Origin: a virus
Virus record (IMG/VR): IMGVR_UViG_3300020451_000731
Location: 1 to 30,750 of that record
Strand: one strand, 5' to 3'
Length of the DNA: 30,750 bases
Positions within the stretch are counted from its first letter, which is position 1, and the number at the start of each line of letters is the position of its first letter. The notes under the pieces are model-generated. The model did not search any database, was not told the DNA's origin, and saw nothing but the letters and a program-made list of their open reading frames with translations. The translations under genes and the position numbers were made by a program. Below, piece after piece: positions 17,601-24,624 of this stretch.

Positions 17601-19412
17601 ATTATCAGCACCTGAGGTCAATTTAGCATATACCTCGTACCCTAGACCGATATTATAGTTACCTGTAACTAAAGTTGGAGACATTGCATTATTACCTATA
17701 GCGATATTGTAACTTGCTGCTTGTGAAGCAGATAAAGCAAGTACACCGATTGCTATATTAGCTATTCCCGTTCTTTGCCCTCGTAATGTATTTTGTCCAA
17801 GTGCTACATTACCGGTTCCTGATGTTAAAGTAGTGAGTGCTATATCCCCGATACCTATATTCATGTCTCCAGTTGATAATGATCTTAAGACTTGATTACC
17901 AATACCGATATTAGATAATGATGTAGTTGATGTTTGATTACCAGTTGTATTTCCGAAATATAAATTTGTTGTTGTTCCAGAACCTGATACATATATAGTT
18001 TTTTGATTATTAAAGTATATACCATTCATTCCATCTGAATCGTGGAATGTTCCAGCTGATATATCTGTTGATCTACCTTGAATTATATTAATAGAACCAC
18101 TTACGTTAAATTCTTGTGGATATGTGTATTTATCTTGGCTTGGTAATTGTATACCAACCTTTCCATATGGATCTATACGAAGTGCTTCGAAGTATGTACT
18201 TCCTGCACCAAATGTATTCTTACCAAATTTACTTAAATTATGACGAAATACTAATGAACCACTTAATGCATTTCCAGTTCCTGTTGATGCACTAGCAACT
18301 GCTATTTCCCATCTGTCTTGCCCACTTTCAAAGTATAAGGAAGCAGATGTAGCAGCTGTTGCTGATTCTATTTTAACTCTTGTATTAGTTGAACCACTTA
18401 TTACTAAATTTTCATCTACTTTAGAATTTGATCCTGATGGTACCCCTATTCCAACATTATATTTATCATTAGTTGTAAAGAATACTGATTTAGATACTGC
18501 TGATATAACAAATACATCATCTCCAATACCTGAATCTCGGAATCTTACTGTATCACTTGCTGATACGTGGGTACTTAACCATGGATAGCCCCATGCCCCA
18601 TATACGAGTTTACCTTTACCATATTGTAATGCATCGTGACCAGGGTCTTCAATAGTTAATAGATGTGATAAATTTATTGCTCTATCTTGTCCAGGCTCAT
18701 CATAAGTACCTGGTTTCATACTCCCTGTTACACCGAGTCCAATTCCGTTTAAGAAATAAGAATCAGAACCAGATTGAAATATACTACCAGTAACTTGCAT
18801 AGTATCGTTGAAGTCACCACCAAACTTGGTTGAACCACTAGTATAGATTATAGATGATGAAACGTGTTCAGTATGAAATTCTTGAGCAAAGACAGTATCT
18901 TCTACTATAAGTGAACCAGATATTACTGCATTTCCATAGACATCTAATGCTGCATTTTGACCTCCAAATCTAGGAACATTATATTTACCTCTAATCATAC
19001 CACGAGTAACTCGTGCTGGTTTTTGATCTTCTATACTAGGATTATCTAAATATATAAATTTAGCTTGCCCTATACTTCTAAATGATCCTTGACATGAGCC
19101 ACTAACAGTTAATGAACCTGATACCCAGGTATTACCTACTATCTTTACTTGATCTTCTGAACAATCGTCTCCTAAAAACGTAGAACCAGTTACTGATAAA
19201 TGCTCAGTTACTTGTACCCGTGCTGCTGATAAGTGCTGTAAATCTTGAATTGATCCAAGTGAAGCTTTACTTGCAGTGATACGTGTTACGTCTAGATCTT
19301 CAATACGAGATCCGGTACCATCATATATACGGTGGTTAGAATCGCTATACTGAACTATAGCTTTATACGTATTTTTTATTTTTCTGCTACTTAAATCACC
19401 TGGTGTGGCCAT
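11628..19412 (-). CDS. Giant tail fibre protein with about 50 NIAIG-type repeats
   Basis: A 2594-residue open frame starting MATPGDLSSRKIKNTYKAIV, with a TAGGG ribosome site. Residues 1-500 mix SGS/TGS-rich beta segments. Residues about 501-1395 consist of some 50 copies of a 17-18 residue unit, consensus N-[IV]-[AG]-[IV]-G-xx-[AS]-[LM]-xxxx-T-[TS]-G-xx. This resembles the beta-roll heads of trimeric autotransporter adhesins but with a different period. Residues about 1690-2275 contain many ITASGNISASG-like units typical of phage fibre shafts. The last 180 residues are non-repetitive and look globular, a likely receptor-binding tip; I see no S74 peptidase/chaperone domain. It lies after gp15 and before a LamG-like gene. 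A trimeric host-recognition fibre is the best reading, inferred from repeats and context. Confidence 0.82.
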   Translation of the reverse strand: MATPGDLSSRKIKNTYKAIVQYSDSNHRIYDGTGSRIEDLDVTRITASKASLGSIQDLQHLSAARVQVTEHLSVTGSTFLGDDCSEDQVKIVGNTWVSGSLTVSGSCQGSFRSIGQAKFIYLDNPSIEDQKPARVTRGMIRGKYNVPRFGGQNAALDVYGNAVISGSLIVEDTVFAQEFHTEHVSSSIIYTSGSTKFGGDFNDTMQVTGSIFQSGSDSYFLNGIGLGVTGSMKPGTYDEPGQDRAINLSHLLTIEDPGHDALQYGKGKLVYGAWGYPWLSTHVSASDTVRFRDSGIGDDVFVISAVSKSVFFTTNDKYNVGIGVPSGSNSKVDENLVISGSTNTRVKIESATAATSASLYFESGQDRWEIAVASASTGTGNALSGSLVFRHNLSKFGKNTFGAGSTYFEALRIDPYGKVGIQLPSQDKYTYPQEFNVSGSINIIQGRSTDISAGTFHDSDGMNGIYFNNQKTIYVSGSGTTTNLYFGNTTGNQTSTTSLSNIGIGNQVLRSLSTGDMNIGIGDIALTTLTSGTGNVALGQNTLRGQRTGIANIAIGVLALSASQAASYNIAIGNNAMSPTLVTGNYNIGLGYEVYAKLTSGADNIGVGRSALSQLTTGLDNVGIGTNALAAGALTGNNNIGIGQNVGNGITTASGSVFIGHEAGKAHTAAGGNVAIGSGSMGHGVATTGHFNVAAGAYSLRGITTGYQNVGIGLNALSGSQTGYENVAVGTNVLGTGILTGHYNIGIGPQALEDATSGNDNTAIGKKAASNLTTGISNIAVGSGSMGIGTVTGRDNIAVGSFALEDITAGSNNIAIGSGSAASITTNIGNVAIGFETLKASADDADFNVVIGYKAVNTGDLSGDDNIVVGASSAANMTSGYDNVFIGKGAAQSGVVTGYRNVAIGRFAGADLTAGQTNVLIGDNAGFNITAHANNIAIGTHALYTSNATNAAIARNISIGHYSMKEGLVSGHDNTGLGARTLLNLTSGTDNIAVGPSAGENITTGDSNIAIGSGSISDGTVTGVGNIAIGQEALTDLTSGRYNIAIGSGSLKGGKTGEFAIAIGFNAMSGSVSDNTANIAIGESALRTGDITGHDNIGIGTKTLDNLTSGYNNIAIGSGSMMKGVVTGYRNVAIGVSTLEDATAASGSIAIGHMAARKHTTGNANIAIGSGSMGKGVAVSGPSTGDNIGIGSYALEDLTTGFGNVAIGMQAADELTTGDHNIAIGQLAMSAGVTTGDANIAIGYLALKDAAGAHNNIAIGFRALRDAADTAARNVVMGYQAGYEGVVTGVDNVIIGTNAAENATSLARNVIIGDDAGRDGVITGHQNIIMGASASAKITSGDDNIILGSAAGKAVTTNDKNILIGSGSSAGAGINNAYAIGTQASVTANNSAVFGGQTGERFTVGMGGITAPNATLEVSGTANFTGSALFSGSHVNGPGHDGYTLKTIGTTVMSGTLNTPGTYRQMRALEVSGTTNFRGNMYITGNLIVSDIVIAQEFHTEFVSASIAFSSGSNKMGNSNDDQQQMTGSLRVTGSGPHYFVGRRVGNNNPGTQNAMVGINTISPTYELDVAGNLGVGSGSSDYVNVYSYVYHNNDTDTHWKLSKNTSEFSAGGYTLGISGSLDANNEVIVNEGAKLMNFRVESAYDASSNPHNDEHLLFVSGGALINEGWPAIQQVGAVGIRTSNPTKALTISGSISASGNLYLHGDISVRHITSSGNISASNLLGTHSLGGRTSFIGNVTASNNISASGIIYTNTLSEGNSPTGLTLTGNITASGEISASGNVRIGSGSALYTDKIDFSQNMASNTEQNFISTLQPDTGQSSNAGRMIVQSQFQLNLSSSAVRIDHDDDNSLTIGANGGSDPNLIFRSDYDKTSAPTADPNAQMVYYDDSFTQPGLAFIGRARSATQYVFERMTANGSGSGTDLIAINEASTSYSQRRTRFRIDYLGNAYLPSGSLSVGSSVAPGHITASGNISGSATSTLTIGGLATFGTNTVVINGTAGHITASGNISMSGHFSASSLSATSASFLNINVTGSGKEGTGSFGRINVEHVVIHTHETVGGDGLTVNGLETNLGGTSDLSHIIRLRGHVTASGDVNVTGKLKVTGSISGSSIHVTELFVANDLMVSGSVSGSHISASKGLWTSGSLYAKDVYATGSLTLGGPTSTHTIKGNVTASGNISSSATVLAKDITVARGGAYDTYNLRQSSGTGLEVYNATDANVTMKLDSGNVGIGTTSPTQKLQVTGNISSSGNISTLSHITASGNISASGTGSFGFLKIVAAPNPGAPGIQDTDVGTPLAEFFGDSVSLVIKNASHADSSTSGDYYIGNSSAQNGFVFRDGSGGTAWLYDDTMGATLAAEGLFLQKPGTYTATKFAATDNVLQVSGRISGSGDAIIDGNIKSSGSISSRNYRSFYVAAAGMTPSTTNGAEAATEEYTDGTYNSYDYLAFGASAAEHANFQMAMPYEWDRGTVKARVYYHSSTGTLTSRFAIFGMNASEITHKQDLDTVQNTWNEFSSSIGDVADNEKLIISDPVTITVANATSTWATGSLTNFRLRRNPTHATDNYTEDVRVLGVEVQYRERNSAEVSWGTGQNE
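15227..17912 (-). repeat. Array of about 50 coding repeats of 51-54 bases in the fibre gene
   Basis: Within the fibre gene the coding unit N-I-A-I-G plus 12-13 residues recurs roughly 50 times in a row, mostly with 17 or 18 codons per unit. Copies such as IAIGSGSMGxGxVTG return many times. Units differ by substitutions and synonymous codons, so this is an old, diverged protein repeat and not a recent DNA amplification. Count and borders are by eye. Confidence 0.85.
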
Positions 19413-19434
19413 AATTTTTCCCTAGTTTCTATCT

Positions 19435-19446
19435 TATATAAATATG
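19435..19446 (-). promoter_or_regulatory. Block-leading motif CATATTTATATA before the giant fibre gene
   Basis: The coding strand reads CATATTTATATA, then AGATAGAAACTAGGG and the fibre ATG 22 bases after the motif. The motif fills most of the 38-base gap after gp15. The downstream GAAACTA box matches those of the other copies. Confidence 0.5.
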
Positions 19447-19450
19447 ACTT

Positions 19451-20329
19451 TTATAGAATTTCATCTAAATTATCGATGTCAGAAACAACCCTTGTTCCAA
19501 ATCTAATATTAAAGTTAGTAATATTTCTTTTTGTTGTTGGCTCAAAATCTTTATTTTCTGAAATTAGTCCTGCCTTTACATTTAATCCGAATGAACTTTT
19601 AGTAATTCTATCACCATTTTCTGGAACACTTGTGTCTAGATCCATAGAATCTTGACTTGTCATAAATTTATATTCTATTCCCCATGCTCGACCATGATGA
19701 TCCCAAAACATTTCATTTATCTGATTTACTTGTTCTATAAAGTCACAAAATATTTGTATATTATATGATATATTAACAAAAGTCGGTACTACCATACTAT
19801 ACCGTTCTCTTTTTGGTTGTCTATTTTTAAGAGCTGAAAACCTATCATATTTATTTATGTTTGTGTATCGATTAATATAGTGATCCATCATATGCTTATC
19901 TTGAGATTGTATAACATTTAATTTAGATAACTCTTCATTCTTGCTTACACTCGTTCTAGTATAAACTATCAATGGAAAATTAGCTTTAGCTCGATTGTCT
20001 CTTAATGCAGCTAATTTTTGCATTGATGTCCATTTTTCTGGTGATCCATACTGTACTGGAACAGGTACTCTTCTACCGTTTTCTAATATAGCAGGTTTAA
20101 TTGTACTTTCTATATACCGTTTAATTGCGAAATCTATATCATATAAAGTAATACTAAAACTTTTTGGCCTAGCATCATCATCTCTTCGGATTTGAGTTTC
20201 CCGTCTTACTAACTTTCTAGATTTAGGAGCTTTAGTAAATGCTTCAGATACAGGCTCAGCTATCTCTAAAGGATTAAAAGCTGCTGGGTGAAATCTGTGC
20301 AGTGTTGATATTGGTTTTCGTCTACTCAT
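19451..20329 (-). CDS. 15: Tail completion / sheath stabiliser protein gp15
   Basis: A 292-residue protein, close to T4 gp15 (272). It starts MSRRKPISTLHRFHPAAFNP. Three gp15-like stretches can be seen: RRVPVPVQYGSPEKWTSMQK (T4 has a RVPITYASKEHF-type segment), the central VPTFVNISYNIQIFCDFIEQ followed by VNQINEMFWDHHGRAWG, and the late TKRNITNFNIRFGTRVV. gp15 forms the hexameric terminator on top of the tail tube and sheath and joins tail to neck. The ATG lies three bases after the stop of the gp14-like gene (TAATATATG), and the gene order 13-14-15 matches T4. The identification rests on motif pattern plus order. Confidence 0.75.
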   Translation of the reverse strand: MSRRKPISTLHRFHPAAFNPLEIAEPVSEAFTKAPKSRKLVRRETQIRRDDDARPKSFSITLYDIDFAIKRYIESTIKPAILENGRRVPVPVQYGSPEKWTSMQKLAALRDNRAKANFPLIVYTRTSVSKNEELSKLNVIQSQDKHMMDHYINRYTNINKYDRFSALKNRQPKRERYSMVVPTFVNISYNIQIFCDFIEQVNQINEMFWDHHGRAWGIEYKFMTSQDSMDLDTSVPENGDRITKSSFGLNVKAGLISENKDFEPTTKRNITNFNIRFGTRVVSDIDNLDEIL

Positions 20330-20332
20330 ATA

Positions 20333-20857
20333 TTATATACCTGCTGGAAAATTATAATCAGGTTCTCCTTGTCCGTATCTTACATCTTCTATATTTAATC
20401 TACTCATTCTTGTCATATGACAGTTACATATAATAGAATGTGAAGAACCGTGAAGTTCTCCTGCTAGTGAATAATCTGGATCTTTACCTCCTACTATCTG
20501 ATTATCTACTAACGAATCTATTTCAAAATATGCTTTATCCCATTCTATAATATCACCAACTTCTGGTACTAAATCTTTTTTAGTAAACTCTTTACGTAAA
20601 AAAGAAAACATAGATAGCTGTTGCAGATCTACACCATAAGCTTCTTCAACATATGATTGATCTTCTCTATCAACTAATGCAGGTAGTTTTACTCCTGCGT
20701 AGTATCTTTTATCTGTACCTTCTCCATACACATTATCGCTTGTCTCATCTAATATTAATTTATAGAAATATATTTCAGTTTGAATAACGCTGTTAATAAG
20801 CTCTTCATTCAACTTTTCAATTAAACTTATATCTCTTGCTCCTGCAAATAATGGCAT
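20333..20857 (-). CDS. 14: Neck protein gp14-like
   Basis: A 174-residue protein starting MPLFAGARDISLIEKLNEEL, shorter than T4 gp14 (256). The middle has the gp14-like arrangement: a helical FSFLRKEFTKKDLVPEVGD, then a beta hairpin IIEWDKAYFEIDSLVDN. This corresponds to the T4 segment in which a PKEGDLIYFP strand is followed by SLFEINWVEP. gp14 with gp13 forms the neck that closes the filled head and receives the tail. The ATG begins two bases after the gp13-like stop, with AGGA inside the preceding codons as ribosome site, and gp15 follows after three bases, so the three genes form one tight operon. Confidence comes as much from gene order as from sequence. Confidence 0.66.
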   Translation of the reverse strand: MPLFAGARDISLIEKLNEELINSVIQTEIYFYKLILDETSDNVYGEGTDKRYYAGVKLPALVDREDQSYVEEAYGVDLQQLSMFSFLRKEFTKKDLVPEVGDIIEWDKAYFEIDSLVDNQIVGGKDPDYSLAGELHGSSHSIICNCHMTRMSRLNIEDVRYGQGEPDYNFPAGI

Positions 20858-20859
20858 AT

Positions 20860-22038
20860 TTATCCTATATAAATTTTAAGTGGCACTCTATTTAATGATT
20901 GTTGAAGATTTTCTGATTCTTCTCGCTTCATTTCTAGCTGCCTTTGTCTACTAGTTGCTTCTAATGTTTCACGCAACTGAGTAATTAATATTTCTTTTTC
21001 TGTAGCTGCTTCCGATTTTAATGTTGATCCATCCAATGAAACTTCAGCATTAGGGATAGGGATAGAACCATATTTACTACGAACTGCTCCTAATAATTCC
21101 TTTGCTAATGCAGCTGCATATTTCCATATCCATTGCTTACCAACACTATTAATTTCTTTATACGTTAGATTAGTCAAAGGTACATTACTATAGTCGCTTA
21201 TAACACCACCACCAGTAACGCTAGAATGGTCATTTGTTCGTAGTGGATTATTTCTATCTGCTTCTACATAATATTCAAACCAAACCTTTTCACCTGCATC
21301 AGATGATTGAGGTATTGGAAATAATTTTAATTCATTATTGTGCATTTGAAAACTATAAGCAGATTTACGTATTTGATCATTAAACTCAATTGCTTGAATT
21401 CTTAATGCATCTGCAAACACTGGCATAAGTAAAAAGCTGATACCTGGAGAATAGTTACCCCATCCAAAACCATCAAGCATTTGTTGTGCACCTGCTCCTG
21501 TTCCTACATAAGGATCAAAAAATCTAGTAATAGCAGGTGTAGCTTCGTAATGAACTTTTGTTACTACAATACGGTTACCACTTTCATTATCAGCTGCCCA
21601 TAAAGTCTGTAGATTATAATCTTGTTGATTAGCTACTAATGTAATTGAACCAGATTTGTATGCTACATTTCCACCAGATCCTGCTTCAGTTCCATAATTT
21701 TCTGCTATTGCTATTTGCGGTCCTAGGGTAGGTGTAATTTCTTTTCCTGTAAAAGAACTTCCAGTTGAATAACCTCTTACATCTAACATAGTTTCACGAA
21801 TTCGAAACTGATTAACTTGAGCGCTATATTCAGTTACTGATTCTTCCAAGCAGGCGTAAAATTGCTTGGATTGCATTTCAATATCAGTTATAGGGTAGCC
21901 GAGTTTTTGAGCAGCAAAATCTGCTACTTTAGGTCCATCGGCCTGGTAGGTTGAATCATTATCATACAAACCGAATGGTGTACTCTCACTTACAGCGCTT
22001 CCACTTCCAGGCCATATTGCTATATTTAATCTTGCCAT
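20860..22038 (-). CDS. 13: Neck / head completion protein gp13-like
   Basis: A 392-residue protein starting MARLNIAIWPGSGSAVSEST, longer than T4 gp13 (309). The N-terminal third contains FAAQKLGYPITDIEMQSKQF and YACLEESVTEYSAQVNQFRI. This 'LGYP...E...Q...C..EA...Y' pattern is typical of gp13-type head completion proteins and related connector proteins. The C-terminal part carries a long charged helix (ATEKEILITQLRETLEATSR) and ends RVPLKIYIG. It is the first gene of the 13-14-15 operon, with AAGGGA upstream of the ATG and the block motif at 22069-22082. It probably sits below the portal to seal the packaged head. The symbol follows context; sequence similarity to T4 gp13 itself is slight by eye. 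Confidence 0.62.
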   Translation of the reverse strand: MARLNIAIWPGSGSAVSESTPFGLYDNDSTYQADGPKVADFAAQKLGYPITDIEMQSKQFYACLEESVTEYSAQVNQFRIRETMLDVRGYSTGSSFTGKEITPTLGPQIAIAENYGTEAGSGGNVAYKSGSITLVANQQDYNLQTLWAADNESGNRIVVTKVHYEATPAITRFFDPYVGTGAGAQQMLDGFGWGNYSPGISFLLMPVFADALRIQAIEFNDQIRKSAYSFQMHNNELKLFPIPQSSDAGEKVWFEYYVEADRNNPLRTNDHSSVTGGGVISDYSNVPLTNLTYKEINSVGKQWIWKYAAALAKELLGAVRSKYGSIPIPNAEVSLDGSTLKSEAATEKEILITQLRETLEATSRQRQLEMKREESENLQQSLNRVPLKIYIG

Positions 22039-22068
22039 AAAATTCCCTTAATTATGATTATAGTTTAT

Positions 22069-22082
22069 CATATATAAATATG
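22069..22082 (-). promoter_or_regulatory. Block-leading motif CATATTTATATATG before the neck operon
   Basis: A perfect 14-base copy on the coding strand is followed by ATAAACTATAAT, and the gp13 ATG comes 30 bases later. It occupies the 51-base gap between phoH and the neck operon. Confidence 0.55.
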
Positions 22083-22089
22083 GAGGAAC

Positions 22090-22752
22090 TTAAGAAGAAG
22101 GGAAGTTTTTGTACACTTCTAGTAGATCTTTAAGTATCGGGTGTCGATAATTCTCTAACAGCTCTACTGTATGGATACCTTTTACATGCTTGATAGAAGA
22201 TAAAAATGACAATCCACTATCTCTCTGTCTTTTCAAATCTACTTGACCTACATCACCACAGAAGAACATTTTTGAATCTACACCTATACGTTGTAATATC
22301 ATTAACGTCTGTGCGTTGTCTAGATTTTGACATTCATCAACTATTACAACTGAATTTGTAAAAGTTCTCCCTCTCATATAAGATACAGGAACTATTTCTA
22401 TTTGCTCTCTAGCTACAAACTCATCAATACGTTCCTTACGTAATAACTGATACATATTTCCATATATAGGGGCTACCCATGGATCCATTTTTTCTTTAAT
22501 ATTACCTGGTAAGTGACCTATATCTTCTTTAGATATTGTAGGTCTCGTTATTATCAATCTATTAACATCCTTATCCAATAACGCTTGCAATGCTATTTGA
22601 CAAGCTAACAAAGTTTTTCCAGAACCAGCTTTTCCTATTATTACTGATACATCGTTTTCTAAAATCTCTGCTTTAGCTTGTTTTTGTTCTTGGGTTAATG
22701 ATAATTTGAAGCGATAACCTTTTTTGTTGTTTTTTGGTCGGTCTTTGTACAT
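22090..22752 (-). CDS. phoH: PhoH-like P-loop ATPase
   Basis: A 220-residue protein starting MYKDRPKNNKKGYRFKLSLT. It has a Walker A GKAGSGKT at residues 40-47 and a Walker B VVIVDECQN at 135-143. It also shows the PhoH-type segments RLIITRPT, IGHLPGNIKEKMDPWVAPIY and MRGRTFTNS, and a sensor-like FFCGDVGQVDL. PhoH-like genes are widespread in marine phages; their role is unsettled, with proposals around RNA metabolism and phosphate response. It lacks fused PIN or KH domains, so it is the short phage form. An AGGAG ribosome site precedes the ATG. The gene stands alone between the terminator after the capsid gene and the motif of the neck operon, suggesting separate expression. Confidence 0.93.
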   Translation of the reverse strand: MYKDRPKNNKKGYRFKLSLTQEQKQAKAEILENDVSVIIGKAGSGKTLLACQIALQALLDKDVNRLIITRPTISKEDIGHLPGNIKEKMDPWVAPIYGNMYQLLRKERIDEFVAREQIEIVPVSYMRGRTFTNSVVIVDECQNLDNAQTLMILQRIGVDSKMFFCGDVGQVDLKRQRDSGLSFLSSIKHVKGIHTVELLENYRHPILKDLLEVYKNFPSS

Positions 22753-22759
22753 GTATTAT

Positions 22760-22795
22760 CTCCTAAAACTTTTATATAAGTAGCAAGATTGAGTC
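22760..22795 (-). promoter_or_regulatory. Possible promoter of phoH
   Basis: Between the capsid terminator and the phoH start the coding strand carries ATGACTCAATCTTGC followed by TTATATAAAAG, then TTTTAGGAG and the ATG. TATAAA could serve as a -10 hexamer and ATGACT as a poor -35. The CATATTTATATATG motif is absent here, so phoH may use a different promoter class. The evidence is weak. Confidence 0.28.
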
Positions 22796-22801
22796 ATAAC
22801 C

Positions 22802-22836
22802 AAAAAAAAAGACCTCAAATAAATGAGGTCTTTTTA
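22802..22836 (-). terminator. Rho-independent terminator after the major capsid gene
   Basis: On the coding strand AAAAAGACCTCA pairs with TGAGGTCTTTTT around a six-base loop, and the T run continues to nine T. The stem is perfect and starts about 20 bases after the capsid stop codon. It would end the highly expressed scaffold-capsid transcript before phoH. Confidence 0.9.
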
Positions 22837-22857
22837 ATATTAAATCAATTAAGATAA

Positions 22858-24603
22858 TTACAGAGTATGTAATCCTCTTACGTTGATCTTACCATAGAAT
22901 TCTGGTCTTACGATTTTCTTCGCGTAACGAGTCATTACACCTTTACGTGGAGTAAAGTTTGTAGGATCGTATACTAAAGGAGTCATAATTAACGGAACAT
23001 ATGGAGCATATACAGCACCAGTTTCCAAGAATTGAGTTCCTCTAAAGCCCATTAAAATAGTGTTAGCAGTTACATAAGGATTTTTGTAAACAGTAAATCT
23101 GTTATTCAATTGTCCTACTTTCTGAACACCCATTGCAAATGAAGATGCATTTCCATCAGTATCAGCTGCATATCCTGGGATAGATTCTAAAATAGTTGCT
23201 ACGTCTGGAGAACAAACTAACCAGTTTGCACCACCACGCATAGTTTTTTGATGAATCTTGTTAGAAACTTTTTGTATCTTAGTACCTAAAGTTTGGAACC
23301 AAGTACCTTGATTATAAGCTTCACCAGTATTAGCTGTTACCCAGCTATTAGTACCTTCCCATTTTTCACCTACAGTTACTGACCAGTTTTCTTCAACTAA
23401 TGCATTGTTCATTAACATATCTAATATTTCTAAATCAATCTCTTGTGAGATGTATTCAGATAACATAGAAGTTAATTCTGCTTCTGCATCGATTGAGTGA
23501 TAAGCATTAAGATCTTGCGCGAACTCTGGAGTCCATACAGCCTTAAGCTTTCTAGTTTTAGCAACAATAGCGATACTTTTCATTTCCAAGTTAATTTCTG
23601 GAATTTCCAAGTTATCAGTATTTCTAGGTTGTCCTGCTTTACCATCCTCAAAGTCACCTCTTGTAGTATCCGTTGGATCTTTAGAGTAACCTATTATAAA
23701 TGATTGTCCTGCATCACCAACTGCTGGAGTAGCTGATTGAGCATAGCCTGATCCTGAAATCACGAATTGTACGTGAGTTGCATTGTCTGGCTGTACTTCA
23801 GTTCCTGCTGCGTTAGTAAGTTTAGTAAACTCTTTGAATTGCTTAAGAACAACACCAGCTGTTACACCGTTTGTTAATTCCCAAGATTTAACTGAGTTTA
23901 AGTCATAATCTGTACCTGAAGCACCTGATTCAGTAACTTGATTTAATGCTACTAATACAGAGAATACATTGTTAGCCATGATTGAAGATCCAGCACCACC
24001 ACCTACTGTACCAAATTGGCCAGCATATGATTGAGAGAATACAGTATTGTAGTTATAGTCAACTGATTCTAACGATGCAGTAGTTCCAAGAATACCTGCA
24101 GATGAAGTTACAAAGTTAGTTGAGTAACCATATCTACCAGATCCATAAAGACCTTCTGTAGGGTCACCAGTTGCATCAGTTTCACCAAATACTGAGTCTT
24201 TTTGTGAATCTTTACCTTGGTTAGTTAAAAATCCTTTAGAGTCATCAGTTCCATACTTGTAATCCAAGTAGAAAATTAGACCTGAAGGAAGGTTCATTGG
24301 TTGAACGCTTACAAATTCTTTTGCAGCGATCTCGGCGAATACACGTCGAACTAATGGTAATGCAACACCTGACCACTCTTCTGAGTTAGATGCTGTACCA
24401 GTTCTTGATGCTTCGTCGATAAGTTGTTTAGCTTGGTTTTCTAATAAGATAGCCATACCATGCTTTTCGTATTCGTTAGATAGTCCTTCTAATAAACCAG
24501 TTCTGTTCCACTTTGATACGATGCCTTTAGTTTCAGCTAATTGCGCTCTGTGGTTGTTACTAGTATTAGCAAGGATAGATCCAACAGTAGTTTGTCTTGC
24601 CAT
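22858..24603 (-). CDS. 23: Major capsid protein gp23
   Basis: A 581-residue protein starting MARQTTVGSILANTSNNHRA. T4-like capsid features include LVRRVFAEIAAKEFVSVQPM followed by NLPSGLIFYLDYKYGT, the central LEIPEINLEMKSIAIVAKTR followed by KLKAVWTPEFAQDLNAYHSI, and FYGKINVRGLHTL at the end. A gp21-type cleavage motif I-D-E lies at 62-64 with Ala65 next, almost exactly where T4 gp23 is cut (after Glu65), so the mature shell protein would start at Ala65. CGAGGAG precedes the ATG and the gene follows the scaffold by 21 bases. It forms the icosahedral shell around gp22, and a strong terminator follows it. The call is firm. Confidence 0.96.
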   Translation of the reverse strand: MARQTTVGSILANTSNNHRAQLAETKGIVSKWNRTGLLEGLSNEYEKHGMAILLENQAKQLIDEASRTGTASNSEEWSGVALPLVRRVFAEIAAKEFVSVQPMNLPSGLIFYLDYKYGTDDSKGFLTNQGKDSQKDSVFGETDATGDPTEGLYGSGRYGYSTNFVTSSAGILGTTASLESVDYNYNTVFSQSYAGQFGTVGGGAGSSIMANNVFSVLVALNQVTESGASGTDYDLNSVKSWELTNGVTAGVVLKQFKEFTKLTNAAGTEVQPDNATHVQFVISGSGYAQSATPAVGDAGQSFIIGYSKDPTDTTRGDFEDGKAGQPRNTDNLEIPEINLEMKSIAIVAKTRKLKAVWTPEFAQDLNAYHSIDAEAELTSMLSEYISQEIDLEILDMLMNNALVEENWSVTVGEKWEGTNSWVTANTGEAYNQGTWFQTLGTKIQKVSNKIHQKTMRGGANWLVCSPDVATILESIPGYAADTDGNASSFAMGVQKVGQLNNRFTVYKNPYVTANTILMGFRGTQFLETGAVYAPYVPLIMTPLVYDPTNFTPRKGVMTRYAKKIVRPEFYGKINVRGLHTL

Positions 24604-24624
24604 TTTCTTATCTCCTCGATATTA

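Noticed and set aside
15227-17912. CRISPR-like array of regularly spaced repeats
   Set aside because: The period is 51-54 bases, an exact multiple of three, the copies diverge at synonymous positions and the whole is one open frame. It is a protein repeat.
11628-19412. Assembly collapse or false fusion in the 7.8-kb fibre gene
   Set aside because: The frame is intact, the repeat units differ from each other, and other fibre-like regions flank the array. Long-read confirmation would still be sensible.
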